DNA of 24,266 nt from Ignavibacteria bacterium UBA5771 (GCA_002418685.1 DIEP01000006.1:1-24266), one strand, 5' to 3'. Positions 7,396 to 15,784 are shown, counted from the first letter of the stretch. Made by a program: numbers and translations. Notes: a model not told the origin generated them from the sequence alone.

Positions 7396-9681
7396 CTAAA
7401 TTTGGAATAAATATTGGAGTTTTAAGAAAAATTGCCTGTGTGTATTTGTGAAATTATTATCATTTTCATAATCTAAATAATTCAAAGATGAGCCAATATA
7501 AAAGATTGTAAATGGATTTAGTTTATAATATATTAATGGCTCGAAATCCAATACATCAGCGAATTGATTATACTGAACAACTATTCTGCAGAATAATTCT
7601 CTTGTAAATTGATAAGTGAATTTCGCACGCAAAATATAACCATTAAAAATTATTTCCTGAGTATTGGGGTCTTTCAGATTTGAAAAGTCAAAACTTGGTT
7701 CAATAAAAAATCTCCTAAATAATTTAATATCCATTCCGAAATTGATATTATTTCCTTTTCCTAAAATTGGTGTGGGCAAATTTCGGGCAATCATCCTTCC
7801 CGATTCAATACTGAAATATAAAGAAAATGCTTCCATGAAGTTTGTATTTAGATTGAATCCACCTCTTTTAATGCCTGGGAAATATAATCCTCGAAATCTC
7901 TCTTGACTCCACAAATACCACATACTTATATTTGTTTGTGCCTTGAATTGAATATATAAGTTTGGCATTATCCATTGGTCTTTTCGTATACCATCGAAGT
8001 TCCAGATCCTACTTATATCAATTTCAGGGTTAACCATATCTATATATTTAGAATCAGGGTAGAATGCTAAATTAGTGGAAGCACTTATTTGCCGTATATT
8101 ATTTCTCGTAATGTAGCCATTATTGGCTCGGAAGGTCGGACTCCATTCATCGTATCCAAAATTAAAATTCCACAGTTTGGCTTGCCTTTCTAACCTTGTA
8201 TATATGGCTCTGCCCCAATATGATTCACCATCAAATTTCTCTGTGTGTTTATTATCATCAAATTTCAAATCATTTACTCCAATTGTCAAAGTGGAATCAT
8301 TTGGTTCAGATGTGTAGCTATTTGCCACTTGAAATTTAAATAAATAATTATTTAAGAATTGAATTCTCCCATCAAGACTTAAAATAGAACCTGAACCTCC
8401 ATCAAACCTTTGATCAGTAAATATGGTGCCAATATAGGAATTCTCCAAAAAAGATTGCTTGAAGCGAACTATATTTGAAAGACTTTTGCCCCGCTCAATA
8501 AAAAAACTTCTTTCTTCGGAGGGGATAATATATGGGGAATGCTCATCATAAGCCGATACTACCGCGATGCTTGTCTTATTTAATCTGCCTGTTAGACGGG
8601 CACCGAAGAGCGGATCATTGATTGACCGTGTATATATTAAATCCATACTTGAATTTAATAAATCGCCTGCTTCTTGGAAGAATGGTCGCTTCTCGGAATA
8701 GTATAAAGCAAACGTAGAATTGACATCAATTTGAGCAACGTCAGATTCCACTTGACTAAAATCGGGATTTATCGTTGCTTCTGCTGTCACAGACGGAGTA
8801 ATTGAATATTTCATTCCGAGCGATGCATCACCCTTGACCTTGCCATTATCAAATGCCGACGACGGGTTTGACAAATCAGATAATTCTCCTGATTGATGGG
8901 CAATGACAGACGGAAGCAGTTCCAAGCGATTGACTGATTTGACATTGTTTATTCCTTTTAAATATCCAAATTGGCATGGGAAGCAGGGTTCGTCTTTGCT
9001 GAGTGCCGCCCAGGTATATTGGCGTTTTGTGTCTTCCACATGATTTCGCCAGAAAGTTACACGCCAGATTTGTTCAGGCTTGTTGGGAAATCTCAAGCTG
9101 CTGAATGGAATTGCCACTTCCACCTGATAACCGACATCATTGATAATTCCTTTTGAATAGAAAATAAAATCAAAGCTTGGATCTTCCCCTGAGGGAGTCC
9201 ATCGTAAATCATTTTGAAGTCCAAGCGGATTTAAAAGTATTTCATATGCCCATTCGGCATTCCCATAAGTATCGAGAATTATCCCCACATTATCATCATT
9301 GAAAGATGCATCTCTATCGGTATAGGAATATCGGATTTTGGAGGGATCATCATAGCAAATAAAAGCAATATATAAGTATTCATTATTATATGTGACCAAT
9401 GCTTTTGTATCGGCTTTGGGTTTCACTCGATCACCTGGATTATATTCAGAAAAATTACTCGCAACACCCGCTGACTTCCATCCCTCATCATCTAATTTCC
9501 CATCAATTTTGATTGTGCCATCGTAATATGGGATAACAAGAGTTGGATGATAATTAGGGATAAAAGTATTGGTATCATCATTCGCGATTATGATATTTGT
9601 TTCTACCTTTTCTAAAAAAATAATTAATAATAAGAATAGGGGTATTGCCTTGCTTAACTGATTGAATTTATAATTATACAT
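7396..9681 (-). CDS. DUF5916 outer-membrane protein with CBM9-like domain
   Basis: A 761-residue protein with a hydrophobic signal segment (residues about 13-24). The first domain, about 48-240, is a CBM9-like fold that opens with KIDGKLDDEGWKSA, has YLYIAFICYDD, and contains DDNVGIILDTYGNAEWAYEILLNPLG. The remainder matches DUF5916, with features such as INPDFSQVESDVAQIDVN and the strongly conserved EKRPFFQEAGDLL near residue 330. It continues as alternating beta strands to the C-terminus, which suggests an outer-membrane barrel. The family is common in Bacteroidota and Chlorobi-like bacteria and has no proven function. Carbohydrate binding or surface sugar or peptide handling is only inferred from the N-terminal fold. 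The neighbours do not clarify its role; the gene appears to be transcribed alone. Confidence 0.85.
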   Translation of the reverse strand: MYNYKFNQLSKAIPLFLLLIIFLEKVETNIIIANDDTNTFIPNYHPTLVIPYYDGTIKIDGKLDDEGWKSAGVASNFSEYNPGDRVKPKADTKALVTYNNEYLYIAFICYDDPSKIRYSYTDRDASFNDDNVGIILDTYGNAEWAYEILLNPLGLQNDLRWTPSGEDPSFDFIFYSKGIINDVGYQVEVAIPFSSLRFPNKPEQIWRVTFWRNHVEDTKRQYTWAALSKDEPCFPCQFGYLKGINNVKSVNRLELLPSVIAHQSGELSDLSNPSSAFDNGKVKGDASLGMKYSITPSVTAEATINPDFSQVESDVAQIDVNSTFALYYSEKRPFFQEAGDLLNSSMDLIYTRSINDPLFGARLTGRLNKTSIAVVSAYDEHSPYIIPSEERSFFIERGKSLSNIVRFKQSFLENSYIGTIFTDQRFDGGSGSILSLDGRIQFLNNYLFKFQVANSYTSEPNDSTLTIGVNDLKFDDNKHTEKFDGESYWGRAIYTRLERQAKLWNFNFGYDEWSPTFRANNGYITRNNIRQISASTNLAFYPDSKYIDMVNPEIDISRIWNFDGIRKDQWIMPNLYIQFKAQTNISMWYLWSQERFRGLYFPGIKRGGFNLNTNFMEAFSLYFSIESGRMIARNLPTPILGKGNNINFGMDIKLFRRFFIEPSFDFSNLKDPNTQEIIFNGYILRAKFTYQFTRELFCRIVVQYNQFADVLDFEPLIYYKLNPFTIFYIGSSLNYLDYENDNNFTNTHRQFFLKLQYLFQI

Positions 9682-10078
9682 TTATCAAAAATAATATTTT
9701 TAAAAATAAGGTAGAAGGATAACTATCAGTAAAGAACAATTATTATTTACGAAATTAATAAAAAAAGGTTGCACTTTTTAGGAGGGATATTATGAAAAAT
9801 GTCAAGAATGCTTTGAAAGACAAGTAATATCACGAATTATTATTCGAGTATGACCTTCAGAAGATTTAAATTTATAATTGATTTCTTTATTCCGATTCGC
9901 TACATTCAAAATGAACTTAAAAGAGTCAAATGTTTATTTTATGCAAATGTCAAAAAGATTCGACTCTGAGAGGGTTGAATGGGACAACACACCTATTTCT
10001 ATAAACATTAAATCCCCATGGGATTATTATCAGCTCTTAATGGACATATCAATTATCAATCAAATATAGCCCACGATT
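9682..10078. other. Intergenic region with a short ORF and a decayed-looking coding patch
   Basis: About 400 bases between two minus-strand genes. On the plus strand there is a strong ribosome binding site AGGAGG (9780-9785) and an ATG at 9792. It opens only 11 codons (MKNVKNALKDK) before TAA at 9825; the same frame then reads YHELLFEYDLQKI before another stop. A 39-codon frame at 9850-9969 (MTFRRFKFIIDFFIP) and a 63-codon frame at 9878-10069, which needs a TTG start, follow in other frames. This looks like a broken small gene or gene remnant; no family is recognised. Confidence 0.35.
9792..9827 (+). CDS. Possible 11-residue peptide with strong ribosome binding site
   Basis: The peptide MKNVKNALKDK begins at the ATG at 9792, 6 nt after the AGGAGG at 9780-9785. 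A small AAAAAG/CTTTTT hairpin (9762-9767 / 9774-9779) abuts the ribosome binding site. It may be a genuine micro-ORF, a leader peptide, or the start of a gene cut short by a stop, since the frame continues sensibly for 13 residues past the TAA. No downstream plus-strand gene exists for it to regulate, which favours a remnant. Confidence 0.25.
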   Translation: MKNVKNALKDK

Positions 10079-11014
10079 TTAATTCTCATTGAGCTTACCG
10101 AGCAGAGAGGCACCAATTACGCCTGTCTTTTCAATAAATTGTGCTTTGATAATTTTAATATGCGTTGCTATGGACGGTAGGCTTCGCATTTGAGCAACAT
10201 GAAGTGCTTCATTATAAAGAATATCAGAAGATTTTGAAATGCCACCACCAATAATAAAATTCGGTATATCCAACAGATTGGCAATTGTAGTGATAGCGAG
10301 TCCCAAATAGTTCCCGGTAATTATCATTGTTTCAACACAGAGAGGTTCCCCTTTATCCGCCATATTTGAAATATCAGGAATATCAAATTTGTCTTGGGTA
10401 ACAATAGAAGAGTCGGGATATTTTTGAGCAAGATTACGCGCAATTCTGATAATTCCTTCTTTGCCAATATATTCCTCTAAAACGCCTGTTCGATAAGGAT
10501 GCTGAGAATTGATTTCATCAAATGGATTAATCAAGATATGTCCAATTTCGCCTGCTGAACAATGCTCACCGTGAAAAATCTTTCGGTCTATAATAATTGT
10601 TCCCCCCACACCCGTTCCAAGTGTAATATAAACGAAATTCTCGAGATCCTTGCCCGCTCCAATTACTAATTCAGCGAGTGCAGCGCAATTTGCATCGTTG
10701 TCAAAAGCAATAGTTCTCTGAGATTTTCTTTCAAATTCATTTTTGAAATCAAAATTGTTAAAAACAGGAATATTCGGAGATTCGATTATCCGACCTTCTT
10801 CCGTAATCATGCCAGGGCAACCAATCCCAATCGTTTTGAATTCGTGAAATCGGGTTTGTAAAATCTGAATTTCATTAATTAAATAATCGAGTAGTGAATC
10901 GCGAGAATGAAATAGAGATATTTTGAATGTATCATCAAAAATCAGATTATTGCCTTCGTCAAGAATTCCATACTTTAAATTTGTTGCGCCTATGTCGATT
11001 CCAAGGTAATACAT
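10079..11014 (-). CDS. ROK-family sugar kinase (glucokinase-like)
   Basis: A 311-residue cytoplasmic ROK protein, probably phosphorylating glucose or a related sugar with ATP. The first ATP-binding motif is DIGATNLKYG (residues 7-16), and the sugar-binding loop with catalytic Asp107 is in FDNDANCAAL. The second phosphate motif is TLGTGVGGTI (131-140), and EIGHILI (156-162) supplies the sugar-binding Glu and His. There is no N-terminal helix-turn-helix, so it is a kinase rather than a NagC-type repressor. The usual zinc knuckle CxCGxxGC that follows the conserved His is missing: the stretch reads NSQHPYRTGVLEEYIG. The fold may hold without zinc, as in some known lineages. Substrate cannot be assigned. 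It is flanked by long spacers and appears to be transcribed alone. Confidence 0.88.
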   Translation of the reverse strand: MYYLGIDIGATNLKYGILDEGNNLIFDDTFKISLFHSRDSLLDYLINEIQILQTRFHEFKTIGIGCPGMITEEGRIIESPNIPVFNNFDFKNEFERKSQRTIAFDNDANCAALAELVIGAGKDLENFVYITLGTGVGGTIIIDRKIFHGEHCSAGEIGHILINPFDEINSQHPYRTGVLEEYIGKEGIIRIARNLAQKYPDSSIVTQDKFDIPDISNMADKGEPLCVETMIITGNYLGLAITTIANLLDIPNFIIGGGISKSSDILYNEALHVAQMRSLPSIATHIKIIKAQFIEKTGVIGASLLGKLNEN

Positions 11015-11146
11015 AGTTCAATTAACGTAAATTCATAGAAATTATTTATTATTTATAATTAAATAATGATAATATTGTTTATTTGACTTGACGTTCGGAA
11101 GGGTTTGCTCGGATTTTATATTTAAAAATAGTTTGGAAAGTCTTAA

Positions 11147-11275
11147 ATGTCACAAACAAACAATGAGAGATTGGCTATAGTTGGCAATAATAATAGCTTG
11201 ATGTTGTTTTCATTCAAAAATATGTGTAAATATCAAGCAGGGACACGTTGCAACGAGATTCCTACATCGAACTAA
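11147..11275 (+). CDS. Possible small ORF, 42 residues
   Basis: Starts at the ATG at 11147 with a GGAAAG about 9 nt upstream, and encodes MSQTNNERLAIVGNNN, then SLMLFSFKNMCKYQAG and a short tail. No family is recognised and there is no membrane segment or signal. Two observations argue for it. A TTTG (11104-11107) lies 20 nt before ATAGTTTG, close to the Bacteroidota promoter pattern TTTG-N19-21-TAnnTTTG. A perfect hairpin also covers its stop codon. Its start, however, would lie only a few bases from the predicted transcript start. It may well be chance. Confidence 0.25.
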   Translation: MSQTNNERLAIVGNNNSLMLFSFKNMCKYQAGTRCNEIPTSN

Positions 11276-11306
11276 ATATATATGCTATTACATATATATT
11301 TAGTTC
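11269..11306. terminator. Perfect 16-bp hairpin downstream of lpxA
   Basis: GAACTAAATATATATG (11269-11284) pairs fully with CATATATATTTAGTTC (11291-11306) around the loop CTATTA. It lies 70 bases past the lpxA stop on the minus strand, where it could end or protect the lpx transcript, but no U-tract follows on that strand. On the plus strand it overlaps the stop of the small ORF and is followed by TTATAATTGTTTTGATATTTTT, a better terminator context. Confidence 0.5.
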
Positions 11307-11376
11307 TTATAATTGTTTTGATATTTTTAAGAAAATCCTTTATGGAGTGCGTAATGTCTCCACAAGAAATGCTAAT

Positions 11377-12159
11377 TTATGATCGATAAACGCCGCGCTC
11401 AGATTTTTGAATAAAATCAATTATATATTGAATATTTTCGCTTGGTGTATTGTTTTCTTGATATTTGCGAATGCCGTCAGTATTATTCAATCCTGAGTTA
11501 AAGATGAATTTATAAAAATTGCTAATCTCGCTAATTTGCTCCTCAGTAAAGCCATGACGTCGGAGGCCAATAAAATTAATACCTTTAAATTTCACATCGG
11601 GGGCAGAAACGATTGAAAATGGTGGCACATCTTTAACGATTTTTGTGTCAGCACCAATAAACGAATATTTACCAATAGTGCTGAATTGATGCACTTTAAC
11701 AAAACCACCAAGATTTGCCCAATCTTCGATATGAACATGACCCGCAATTTGCGTGACATTAGCAAACACTATATTACTACCAAGGCGGCAGTCATGAGCA
11801 ATATGGCAATATTCCATTATTAGATTATTATCCCCAATCGAGGTCTTCCCCGTGGCTTCAGTACCGCGGTTGATTGCTGTGAATTCACGGATAGTGTTTG
11901 AATCCCCAATTTCGACATAGGTTGGAGTATCCTTAAATTTCAAATCCTGAGGTTCAGTAGCAATTACCACAAAAGGATAAATTATATTATTTTTTCCAAT
12001 ACGTGAATAATTATGAATATAGCATGATGACATAATTTCGGTATTATCACCAATTTCTACATCGCCATCGATTATTGAAAAAGGACCAATTTTAACATTA
12101 ACTCCCAATTTTGCATGGGGAGAGACTATTGCTGTGGGGTGTATAATCACTTCATTCAT
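11377..12159 (-). CDS. lpxA: Acyl-ACP--UDP-N-acetylglucosamine O-acyltransferase LpxA
   Basis: LpxA makes the first committed intermediate of lipid A by moving a 3-hydroxyacyl chain from ACP to UDP-GlcNAc in the cytoplasm. The protein is 260 residues, as expected. The left-handed beta-helix is seen in repeated hexapeptides from residue 6 (IIHPTAIVSPHAKLGVN) to about 185. The catalytic histidine is His122 in YCHIAHDCRLG. GFVKVHQFSTIGKYSFIGAD marks the last coils, and FKGINFIGLRRHGF leads into the helical C-terminal domain. The gene begins 6 bases after the lpxC/fabZ stop. Its ribosome binding site CAGG overlaps that end, so the two are translated as one operon. lpxD is not adjacent. Confidence 0.96.
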   Translation of the reverse strand: MNEVIIHPTAIVSPHAKLGVNVKIGPFSIIDGDVEIGDNTEIMSSCYIHNYSRIGKNNIIYPFVVIATEPQDLKFKDTPTYVEIGDSNTIREFTAINRGTEATGKTSIGDNNLIMEYCHIAHDCRLGSNIVFANVTQIAGHVHIEDWANLGGFVKVHQFSTIGKYSFIGADTKIVKDVPPFSIVSAPDVKFKGINFIGLRRHGFTEEQISEISNFYKFIFNSGLNNTDGIRKYQENNTPSENIQYIIDFIQKSERGVYRS

Positions 12160-12165
12160 ATTATT

Positions 12166-13560
12166 TTACCTGTCTACTACTGCGCATTGCATCTCGGCTT
12201 CGGCAACAACTTTTCCATCGACGTAAGCAAGCGCTTTAAAGAAAAATATATTTAATTTATGATTTATAATTTTAACATCAAGAACAAGTTGATCTCCGGG
12301 TGTCACGGATTTGCGAAATTTCGCATTATTAATTCCGATAAATAATGCTAATTTTGTTTTTGGGTTTTCCAATTTATGAAATATTAATGCACCGCCTGCT
12401 TGAGCCATACATTCAATTACTAATACTCCTGGCATTAACGGTCGATTTGGAAAATGTCCTTGGAAAAATTCTTCGTTGAAAGTTAAATTTTTCAAAGCGA
12501 TTATTCTATCATAATCTTTATCAAATTCAAGAATTCTATCAATTAACAGGAATGGATACCTATGGGGCAAAATATCAAGGATTTCCTCAATTGAGAAAGA
12601 GCTGGAAGTTTTTCTCTGTGGTTTTATTTTGTCTAATTTCTTCTTTTCTAAATAAGATTTGCGGAGCATTTTGGAAAATTCATAATTACTTGCATGACCG
12701 GGTCTTGCAGCAAGTATTTGCCCTTTTATTGGAATACCTACAAGCGTCAAATCACCAATCATATCGAGCAGTTTATGCCTTGCAGGTTCATTTTTAAAAC
12801 GAAGCTGCGAGTTATTCAAATATCCATTTTCACCGACATAGGGAGTTTCAGTTAAATGAAGCATTGTCGCGAGGTCTTGCAATTCACCCTCTTCAATTGG
12901 TTTATCAATAATGACGAGGGCGGAATTCAGACTCCCACCACGTATTAATCCCTGTTTATAAAGCATTTCTACTTCATTCAAAAAGCAAAATGTGCGAGCA
13001 GGTGCAAATTCAGTAATGAATTCTTTATCCAAATCAAACAGCCCTGAATGCTGGCTGCCAAGTGCAGGATTGAAATAATCAATCATTGCAGTAATACGAT
13101 AGTCATCAAGCGGCAGTCCTACTATTTCCACTTGTTTCTGCTCGTTTTTATAATCAAAAGTTTCATCTATATAGAAATATTCACGTTCGGCATCTTGTTC
13201 TTCAATACCTGCTTCGAGTAAAGCATTGACGTAATCAATAGAACTACCGTCGAAAACGGGTGGTTCATTTGCAGAAAGCTCAATTATGCAATTATCAATT
13301 CGTAGTCCCGCCAGTGCAGCAAGAACATGCTCCACTGTATGCACTTCCACATCACCAATCCCGAGAGTAGTCCCACGAGATAAATCAACGACATAGTCTA
13401 CAAGTGCAGGTATCTCGACTTTCCCGGGCACATCTGATCGTATGAAACTATACCCATGATTTGGGGGAGCAGGATGGAATGTTAACGTGGAATGGTTCCC
13501 TGTGTGGAGTCCAATTCCCGTTAGTGAAATAGGTTTTTGTATTGTTCTTTGTTTTTCCAT
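12166..13560 (-). CDS. lpxC/fabZ: Bifunctional LpxC deacetylase / FabZ dehydratase
   Basis: A 464-residue fusion of two enzymes that handle related 3-hydroxyacyl chains. Residues 1 to about 305 are LpxC, the zinc deacetylase that commits UDP-acyl-GlcNAc to lipid A. His78 (in HTVEHVLAAL), His262 and Asp266 (in ARHKLLDMIGDL) are the zinc ligands; Glu77 and His289 (GHASN) are catalytic. After a basic linker (303-318), residues about 322-464 are FabZ, the 3-hydroxyacyl-ACP dehydratase of fatty acid synthesis. It shows ILPHRYPFLLID, catalytic His369 in GHFPNRPLMPG and Glu383 in IECMAQAGG. The fusion is known from Bacteroidota and Chlorobi-type bacteria and is a good taxonomic marker. The start at 13560 gives the standard N-terminus (TIQKPISLTGIGLHTG). 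lpxA follows directly. Confidence 0.96.
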   Translation of the reverse strand: MEKQRTIQKPISLTGIGLHTGNHSTLTFHPAPPNHGYSFIRSDVPGKVEIPALVDYVVDLSRGTTLGIGDVEVHTVEHVLAALAGLRIDNCIIELSANEPPVFDGSSIDYVNALLEAGIEEQDAEREYFYIDETFDYKNEQKQVEIVGLPLDDYRITAMIDYFNPALGSQHSGLFDLDKEFITEFAPARTFCFLNEVEMLYKQGLIRGGSLNSALVIIDKPIEEGELQDLATMLHLTETPYVGENGYLNNSQLRFKNEPARHKLLDMIGDLTLVGIPIKGQILAARPGHASNYEFSKMLRKSYLEKKKLDKIKPQRKTSSSFSIEEILDILPHRYPFLLIDRILEFDKDYDRIIALKNLTFNEEFFQGHFPNRPLMPGVLVIECMAQAGGALIFHKLENPKTKLALFIGINNAKFRKSVTPGDQLVLDVKIINHKLNIFFFKALAYVDGKVVAEAEMQCAVVDR

Positions 13561-13792
13561 TGAAATTAGTATAATTTACAAAATTATGAAAAAAAAATGA
13601 AAGGTTGAATTGAGTAATTATAAAAAGTGGTTAAATATATTATATTAATAACCACCTATAAGCGATGCTAAACTTTCGCTTTAATAATCGAAGTTCGTAG
13701 CAACAAGCATAATTATTTGATTATTCTTTAATAATTATTCATAAAATCGTCTTGAAATTTATAATTTTGCTTACTTTTAATTAAAAAAATTT
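13561..13792. other. Divergent spacer with several hairpins (lpxC / lipoprotein pair)
   Basis: This 232-base spacer separates two divergent transcripts, so it holds both promoters. Three hairpins lie in a row. GTGGTTA/TAACCAC arms span 13627-13655 with a further AATA/TATT pair inside. AAGCGA/TCGCTT arms span 13660-13681. AT-only ATAATTATT/AATAATTAT arms lie near 13710-13740. None has a gene ending before it, so they are not terminators of the neighbours. A small structured RNA or operators are possible, and nothing more can be said. Confidence 0.3.
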
Positions 13793-14380
13793 ATGCAGGT
13801 GCAGAAATACATGTTAATATTGCTTTTGGTTTCGCTTTATGGATGTGATTTGTTCAAAACTCGCAATCCCGAAGAGCCAAATCAGAATTCAAATATTTAT
13901 CAACCTGCAACATCAGCCTCAATTCTCTTTAATAATTTTACAACATCTTTCAAGGAACTGAACGATGCTGAATATTACAAATGCTTTTTGTCGCAAGATA
14001 ACTCACTAAAATACCAATACGTTCCCGAACCGACGGCGGCTGCACGCTATCCTGCTGTCTTCTCAAATTGGTCAAATGATAATGAACGAACATTTATTCT
14101 TGGTTTAAATTCCTATATAGACCCATTAACTAAACCTGAAATTCAATGGGAAAACTCAAATTACGAATTGCAAACTTCCGATTCGGTTGTGCTTCTTGCT
14201 CAATATTCAATTAATATTACATCAAAAAATCAAATATACACATATCAAGGTGCATCTCGATTTACATTTTATTTAGCAAACAATGGAATTTGGCAAATAT
14301 CAACTTGGCAAGATATGAAAATTAATTCCAATGATTCATCGCAAACTTGGAGCAGTCTAAAGGGACAAGTTTCATTTTAA
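13793..14380 (+). CDS. Lipoprotein of unknown function (first of a pair)
   Basis: A 195-residue lipoprotein with signal peptide MQVQKYMLILLLVSLYGC and acylated Cys18. The mature part is a single small alpha+beta domain: a first helix with ILFNNFTTSFKELNDAEYYKCF, four or five strands, and a last strand GIWQISTWQDMK. The order of helices then sheet, with a tryptophan-rich final strand, recalls NTF2/SnoaL-like domains, but this is a shape argument. The following gene encodes a protein with the same plan and a matching last strand, so the two look like diverged paralogues. The two genes are nearly abutting and should be one operon. The start at 13793 has no Shine-Dalgarno but gives a compact signal peptide. 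Confidence 0.75.
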   Translation: MQVQKYMLILLLVSLYGCDLFKTRNPEEPNQNSNIYQPATSASILFNNFTTSFKELNDAEYYKCFLSQDNSLKYQYVPEPTAAARYPAVFSNWSNDNERTFILGLNSYIDPLTKPEIQWENSNYELQTSDSVVLLAQYSINITSKNQIYTYQGASRFTFYLANNGIWQISTWQDMKINSNDSSQTWSSLKGQVSF

Positions 14381-14394
14381 TAATGGGATATTCT

Positions 14395-14940
14395 ATGGAA
14401 AATCGCAATATTATCAATAAATCAAATAAAATTAGTTCAATAAAGTATATTTATTTAGCACTTTTGATATTATTTCTTTCTGCATGCGAAAATCCCTTTG
14501 CTCCGAAATACCTTGACTCTCCAATTAATAATGGATTGCTAAATTCACAAACTACGATTGAAGGTGTGTTTGATAACTTCCGGTATGCTTATGTATTTCG
14601 AGATACGCTTGTTTATGGAAATTTGCTCGACCCCGACTTCACATTTATTTTCCGCAATTATGATAAGGGTATTGATGAATCGTGGGGGAGAGACCAGGAA
14701 ATATTAACCACTTACAGAATGTTCCAAGCCACTCAAAGTATGGACTTAATATGGAATGATATTCTGATAAACGTTGGCGATACTTTGATACGGGACGTGT
14801 CGAGGAGTTTTGCATTAACAATAGTATTTAATCCATCAGATATAGTCCGAATTAATGGAATAGCTAATTTTAGATTAAAATGGGATGTGGAAAAAAGTCG
14901 CTGGAGAATATTGGCTTGGCGCGATGAATCGAATTATTAG
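14395..14940 (+). CDS. Lipoprotein of unknown function (second of a pair)
   Basis: A lipoprotein of 181 residues from the ATG at 14395, where a GGGA lies 6 nt upstream. An ATG at 14383 and one inside the previous gene at 14347 are alternatives in the same frame. The signal peptide ends IFLSAC-like (LILFLSAC), with the acylated cysteine at residue 31. The mature region has GVFDNFRYAYVFRDTLVYGNLL, a strand pattern, and ends RWRILAWRDESNY, echoing IWQISTWQDMK in the preceding protein. An NTF2-like fold is suspected for both. Its TAG stop overlaps the stop of the convergent glycosyltransferase gene by a few bases. The function is unknown; a role in the envelope is all the sequence shows. Confidence 0.75.
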   Translation: MENRNIINKSNKISSIKYIYLALLILFLSACENPFAPKYLDSPINNGLLNSQTTIEGVFDNFRYAYVFRDTLVYGNLLDPDFTFIFRNYDKGIDESWGRDQEILTTYRMFQATQSMDLIWNDILINVGDTLIRDVSRSFALTIVFNPSDIVRINGIANFRLKWDVEKSRWRILAWRDESNY

Positions 14941-15764
14941 CGAATAACTTCCCATTCCTTAGATGCGGATTTGCCACGGAAATCTACTGATAAGGAATTC
15001 ATAATCCAGAATATTATAGTTTTGCAATAACCGTATTTTCTAAATCTACGGGGGGATTCAAGCACTACAAGTTTGCGTTCAAATTTTATTTTTGCGATTT
15101 TAGCGATACGTCTGAAAATATCATAATCTTCCCCCGCTACGAGATTAGGATTATAGCCACCTGCTTTATCAAATATTTCTCTCCTGATTATTTGGCACTC
15201 GCCACGCCCCATACCAATTCCAAAGAAATTCAAAAAGCGAAAATAATTATTATGAAATGTGTAAAAGAAATAATCCCTTAATTTCCTTTCTTCAGGAAAT
15301 GAATATACCCAGCAACTTAATGCTTGAAATGGTGAATGAGGATTATCTGCCCAAGTGCGAATATATTGAAAAAATAAATCAGGATCCTTTGGTAAGGTAT
15401 CAGCATTAATAAATACAAGGACGTTGCCCTCTGCTAATTCGCCTCCCATATTTCTTCCTTCTGCAATGGTCTGTCTTCGTTTATCTGTATGAATAAAAAT
15501 TTTGTCGGCAAATTCTTTTGCGATTTCACATGTTTTGTCAGTGCTTCCACCATCACTTATAACAACTTCAAAATTATATTTGTCTTTTAATTCTTTGGTA
15601 TAAATGGAATTTAATTGCGGTAAAAGTTTCTCTTCTTGGTATGTAGGTATAATTACGCTTATTAAAGAAGGATTACTAATTGAAGGATTAAGTACTGCCT
15701 TGATAGAATGGTTGGAAATACGTGTTTTGGGCGCTGTTAATATCTTGTCGTTAAGCATTTGCAT
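14937..15764 (-). CDS. Family 2 glycosyltransferase
   Basis: A 275-residue GT-A fold enzyme that transfers a sugar from a nucleotide donor; acceptor and product are unknown. From about residue 35 it shows LISVIIPTYQEE, the nucleotide-binding VVISDGGSTDKT, TIAEGRNMGGELAEGNVLVFINADT (the DXD region, here NAD), and GMGRGECQIIRREIF. The acceptor-side acidic motif AGEDYDIFRR follows. The last about 40 residues contain a hydrophobic stretch (TIIFWIMNSL) that may associate with the membrane. There is no signal peptide, so it works on the cytoplasmic side. It starts 20 bases after the Rrf2 regulator gene on the same strand and probably shares its transcript. A polymer or glycolipid role is inference. 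Confidence 0.85.
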   Translation of the reverse strand: MQMLNDKILTAPKTRISNHSIKAVLNPSISNPSLISVIIPTYQEEKLLPQLNSIYTKELKDKYNFEVVISDGGSTDKTCEIAKEFADKIFIHTDKRRQTIAEGRNMGGELAEGNVLVFINADTLPKDPDLFFQYIRTWADNPHSPFQALSCWVYSFPEERKLRDYFFYTFHNNYFRFLNFFGIGMGRGECQIIRREIFDKAGGYNPNLVAGEDYDIFRRIAKIAKIKFERKLVVLESPRRFRKYGYCKTIIFWIMNSLSVDFRGKSASKEWEVIR

Positions 15765-15784
15765 AAATTAAAAATTCAAAATTA

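Larger units (their letters stand above)
11015..11376. other. Intergenic region, ROK kinase to lpxA
   Basis: About 360 bases. The part nearest 11015 should hold the minus-strand ROK kinase promoter. A 42-codon plus-strand ORF (11147-11275) and a perfect 16-bp hairpin (11269-11306) are listed separately. Nothing else is recognised. Confidence 0.5.

Noticed and set aside
9686..9693. TATTTTTG on the minus strand as a -7 promoter element for the DUF5916 gene
   Set aside because: It lies five bases from the start codon and has no -33 partner at the right distance.
13579..13586. TAATTTTG on the minus strand as a promoter for lpxC/fabZ
   Set aside because: It matches the -7 pattern, but no TTG lies 19-21 bases upstream, so support is too weak to list.
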